DNA of 64,000 nt from NCBI GenBank assembly GCA_009760855.2, contig WPIO01000008.1, forward strand, positions 8,444,001 to 8,508,000, written 5' to 3'. Origin of the DNA: Cristatella mucedo. Its lineage: Eukaryota; Bryozoa; Phylactolaemata; Cristatellidae. How positions within the stretch are numbered: the stretch's first letter is position 1; the number at the start of each line of letters is the position of its first letter. Under the pieces are notes generated by a model that saw only the letters and a list, made by a program, of their open reading frames with translations, ran no database searches and had not been told where the DNA came from. The position numbers and the translations under genes are program-made. Positions 60,681-64,000 of the stretch are shown one piece after another.

Positions 60681-61554
60681 TCCACCGCTGAGTGCAAGCA
60701 TTTGATTTTATCACTGGTTCGTGGATGGTGGCCTGTGTCATTCGTGGAAGACTGTGACAAGATGCGAACAGTGTCGCCGTTGGAACGTGCCTTGAGATCG
60801 ACGATAAAGTGGCCGAGGATGTCTCATGGCTCGGAAAGCCGGACGATGCGTCGCATATAAACACTGCCGAGCTACAAGCCATCATTAAAAGCCTTAACGT
60901 TGTCATTATTTGTGGATTTCAAAAGGTTCAAGTTGTCACCGATTTGATTATGGTGTTTGGTTGGCTGAGATCACTGATCGGCGGGGAGAAACCCGTGAGG
61001 ACACGCGGTATGAGAGAGGCGATAATTCGACAACGTCTGATCTTACTCCCGCCATGTTGTAATGGAGTGCAATCTGAAACAGACTGTAAGCTAAGCTAAG
61101 GTCGCTGGGGAATAAAGCAGACCGGCTTGAGCGAAACATTGTTAATTTCACGACTTGCTGTACTGTTGCCGTCACTCGTGAAGTCATCGAGGCGGCACCT
61201 GATTAGACCAACCTCAAGCAATTCCACAATCTGCACAACCTGGGCATCGACAGGACGCTATGCTTGACGAGGCTGTGTCTCCCTAGTGAGAAAATGGGCA
61301 GAGCCGACATGGAGGAACGCAATGCCAATTCCTGTTCGCGGTCCAGGTAAGTAGATCCGTCGCCGATTTCGTGGCCTTGGGATAGTCTTGAAGTCGCCGC
61401 TGAACACCGGCTTTGTCTTGCGATCGATGTACCACTTTACCTCAACGAGAAATACTTGGCACTTGCAGGCTGAGGGCCCGGCAAATTTACGCTATGGAGA
61501 CACATTCATATCGAAGAGGTTAGCCCTCGCGCGAGAGTGTTGGAGCAAATGTTC

Positions 61555-61659
<105 letters not shown>

Positions 61660-62149
61660 CCCACCTTCGAAACTTCTAATGAATAACAGTGCCTCGTTCC
61701 GGTCGCAGGCAGTTCGGCATCTTGGTGAACGCTGGGGCGTTGAGACTGTCTACCGGTATGCTTACCGACCGAATGGCAACGGCATAGTCGAATTCTTGCA
61801 TCGGACTACCAGAGGCATGGCAGCTCGTACCAGTCGAAGAGTGTTCGACATAGTGCTTTGGAATAATTTGGCACCGACGGAGGTGGTAAAGGGCAAAACA
61901 TTGCCTCGCAGGCAGGCAGTTGTTCCCATATGAATGGTGGGGCCCGCTCCACCTAAGAAAGACCAGCACTGCAGCACTCAATCTCCACTTACCTACACGG
62001 TGAGCCAAGGGGTATTCGTGAAACCACCTGGTGCACGCTGGCTGCGAAACAGAGTGGCAGGAAGGAACTGTAGCCAGAGATTCATGGCCTCGGCGTTGAG
62101 GTCAGCGGAGTCCGAAGGCATGTTGCGGAAGTCAGGCAGGTAAATACTA

Positions 62150-62310
62150 GCTAATTTAACAGCCTCTTTTGTATAGCAACAGAAGAGCATTTAAGGCTAT
62201 TGCCACCGCTTGCATTGGCAATAAAGAATCGACCACTACAGGATTCGAATCCACCACCTCGGGACCGAGGTCGTAGGAAACCAACCACTTTACCTAGATG
62301 CCATCACGGC
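62150..62310 (-). mobile_element. tRNA-derived SINE
   Basis: 'ctagctaatttaacagcctcttttgtatagcaacagaagagcatttaaggctattgccaccgcttgcattggcaataaagaatcgac...caggattcgaatccaccacctcgggaccgaggtcgtagg'. Inserted between the integrase remnant and the 3' LTR. Confidence 0.8.
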
Positions 62311-62639
62311 TCACCTAACGTTGAACCTGCAGCACCGGCTTATCCTACCCGATACCCGCTACGAAGCGACGAGACGGATGATCAGAAAGAGGGGAAACTG
62401 AAGACACAGACAGCCGCCAGTTTTGCCAGCGGTCGGAACTGCAGCACCCGCAGTCGGTTCTCCAACTGTGTCATGGACTTGCAGCTTTCTTTTTGTAGCG
62501 GTTCTGTACCCGTTCAGCTGTTTGCTTTTAGCGTGGTACTGCGCTTGCAATACCGTGACGTTTCACGCTTTTTTGTCGCCAGTTGTGAGCTACTTTTTGT
62601 TTTGTTTTGGTAGCCTCGACATGAATGCTATCTTTAGAT

Positions 62640-63430
62640 CAAGAGGCATGTGACTCGGACGCAGGCCGGTCGGTATGCAGCTGTCGTCCACTAATCGATC
62701 CTTGACTGGCCGTTGCATAAAAGGATGGAAAATGCGATTTTTTGCCCGAAAACTTGGGTTATTGGTTTTAAAAGAATAAAACCCGATTTTTTCTATTAAA
62801 ACCTGGTTTTATTTCGGCGTGTCGCCACACTTAGCTGGCCAACGCCGCCGGGCGCATTGTCTCTGCTGAGCATAGCGGGCCCGTCGGACGCTCTATTCTT
62901 GGCGTTTAGGGTGTCCTTGCTGTTGACATTCGAAATTGCAAGAAAAACTGGGAATGGCGGCTACTTCCGACGCCAGCCTGTTGGCGAATAGCCATTTGCC
63001 ATCGGCCTAGAGAGCGGAACGATCAGCGTGTCTCACGCTCAATCGTCACGGCGGCTGGCCCGGTCCGAATGCCCGACGCCGCTAAAATGGGCTATGTGAG
63101 AAATCCCGACTTAACTTTAATAAAACCGGGTTTGGGCAGCATGCAGACGGTCGAGTTGCGTATATAATCGATTCAACTCATTCGAATGAATGAAACTACA
63201 CCTTGCCATCCATGGTTACATGCACCTTAGGTACAAGCCGGTGCGCAAGTGTGGCCTATCAACCCGCCGTTGGTGAGCTGTCGCTGATAAGCAGCGGCGA
63301 GACGAGCGCGGAGACCGGGCAGACAGTGGAGACCGAAGGTGGAGGAGATTTAGAACGTTGAACCAAGGAGAACGGACACTGGCTGTTTCGCCGCGAGCGT
63401 CAGCCGAATATACAGGTTGTTGAGTTGCCC
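62640..63430 (+). repeat. 3' LTR-like repeat with nested insertion
   Basis: Direct repeat of 58,962-59,300 in two parts (about 62,660-62,720 and 63,210-63,425). About 490 bp of unrelated DNA lie between the 'gttgcat' and 'tgcaccttaggtacaag' words that are adjacent in the 5' copy. Confidence 0.68.
62720..63212. mobile_element. Nested insertion in the 3' LTR
   Basis: Absent from the 5' LTR. The left part carries 'aataaaacccgattttttctattaaaacctggtttt' and the right part 'tttaataaaaccgggtttgggc', so both ends contain AAAACC/GGTTTT words in both orientations. 'gttgcat' and 'gttacat' at the edges may be target-site duplications. Probably a non-autonomous DNA element. Confidence 0.45.
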
Positions 63431-64000
63431 CAGTCGGTGTTTTCGCGTCTCAGGCCTCTTGTGCTGTCAGAGCGTCAAACTTCACTCGTCGCAGCCGACG
63501 CGCGCGACGAATCCTGGCGAAGCCTGAGCCTTTGACCTACGTACGGCCTTGACCCGAGCCTTTGACCTATGGCTAGCGAGCACAGCGGGTGCTGCACCGC
63601 TGCACGCAGGTATACCGACAGTAGTAGTAGCAGCAGTAACGCGGCAACGACAAGGATACCTCAGCATAAAAAGTTCATATCACCAACGTAGAAAACTGTG
63701 TTTGACAGCAGCGAAGGGTTGCAGGCGCTGCCATCACCGCGCGACCCTTACCAGTTCGAGTAACGGCACAACACGTGCAATGCGCTGAGAGCTCGCTGAC
63801 GCTCGCAATGCGAAGAACATAGCTATGCAGCGCTAAACGGATCCTGCACACAGCGCTAACGACAACAATAGTAAAAAATAATGATAATAAACATATTATC
63901 AATAATAATAATAAACAACCCGTAATAGAAAAGCGCAGCAGTAGCTTGTGATACTAATGCTGGTACGACGGGCGACTAGCCTGCAAGCTTATCGCAGCTC
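63430..64000. other. No recognisable gene at right edge
   Basis: Short ORFs only, and an AAT-rich stretch at 63,870-63,915. Confidence 0.4.

Overview
This is eukaryotic nuclear DNA. Genes are split by GT-AG introns, simple-sequence repeats are very abundant, and the intergenic and intronic DNA is full of decayed non-LTR retrotransposons and tRNA-derived SINEs. The gene content, the Gly/Tyr/His-rich secreted proteins and the repeat families suggest an arthropod, perhaps a chelicerate such as a tick, mite or spider. The sequence alone does not settle the species.

Layout. 0-2.6 kb: a SINE relic, TC microsatellites, and a small two-exon gene on + (1,963-2,453) encoding a secreted protein made of six identical decapeptides, [10 protein letters not shown]. 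2.6-4.6 kb: GC-rich, with one possible short ORF. 5-8.6 kb: dispersed repeats, LINE 3' ends and long AT/AC microsatellites. 8.7-24.0 kb: Vps52, the GARP/EARP tethering subunit, on minus. Fourteen coding exons join in phase and run to the stop codon; the first coding exon was not found. Its introns hold CR1- and L2-like LINE relics, a SINE, a CAG/CTG tract and several microsatellites. 26.8-27.7 kb: L2-like relic. 28.7-29.67 kb: a possible two-exon Ala-rich protein on minus. 30.4-30.75 kb: relic of an uncharacterised multicopy 'ERFHQD' protein family. 32.07-37.88 kb: the first four coding exons of a TMEM26-like multipass membrane protein on minus; its 3' exons were not found. One of its introns carries a near-perfect 64-nt hairpin.

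38.1-39.1 kb: L2-like relic. 39.5-40.2 kb: pogo/Tigger-like MITE. 40.8-42.1 and 46.3 kb: more ERFHQD-family pseudogenes. 43.29-45.17 kb: the start of an unrecognised multipass membrane protein gene on +. 47.0-55.7 kb: a tandem duplication. Each unit carries a TATA-driven two-exon gene for a 92-aa secreted GGYGGH-repeat protein. The second unit was later broken by an L2-like insertion whose empty site survives in the first unit. 58.96-63.43 kb: a decayed LTR retrotransposon with protease, reverse transcriptase, RNase H and integrase remnants in order, no recognisable gag, and a nested insertion in its 3' LTR.

The genes do not form a pathway. Vps52 and the TMEM26-like gene are ordinary conserved loci. 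The two kinds of secreted repeat protein share one architecture: a short signal-peptide exon ending in phase 1, then one exon carrying the whole repeat. They are the most distinctive coding content here.
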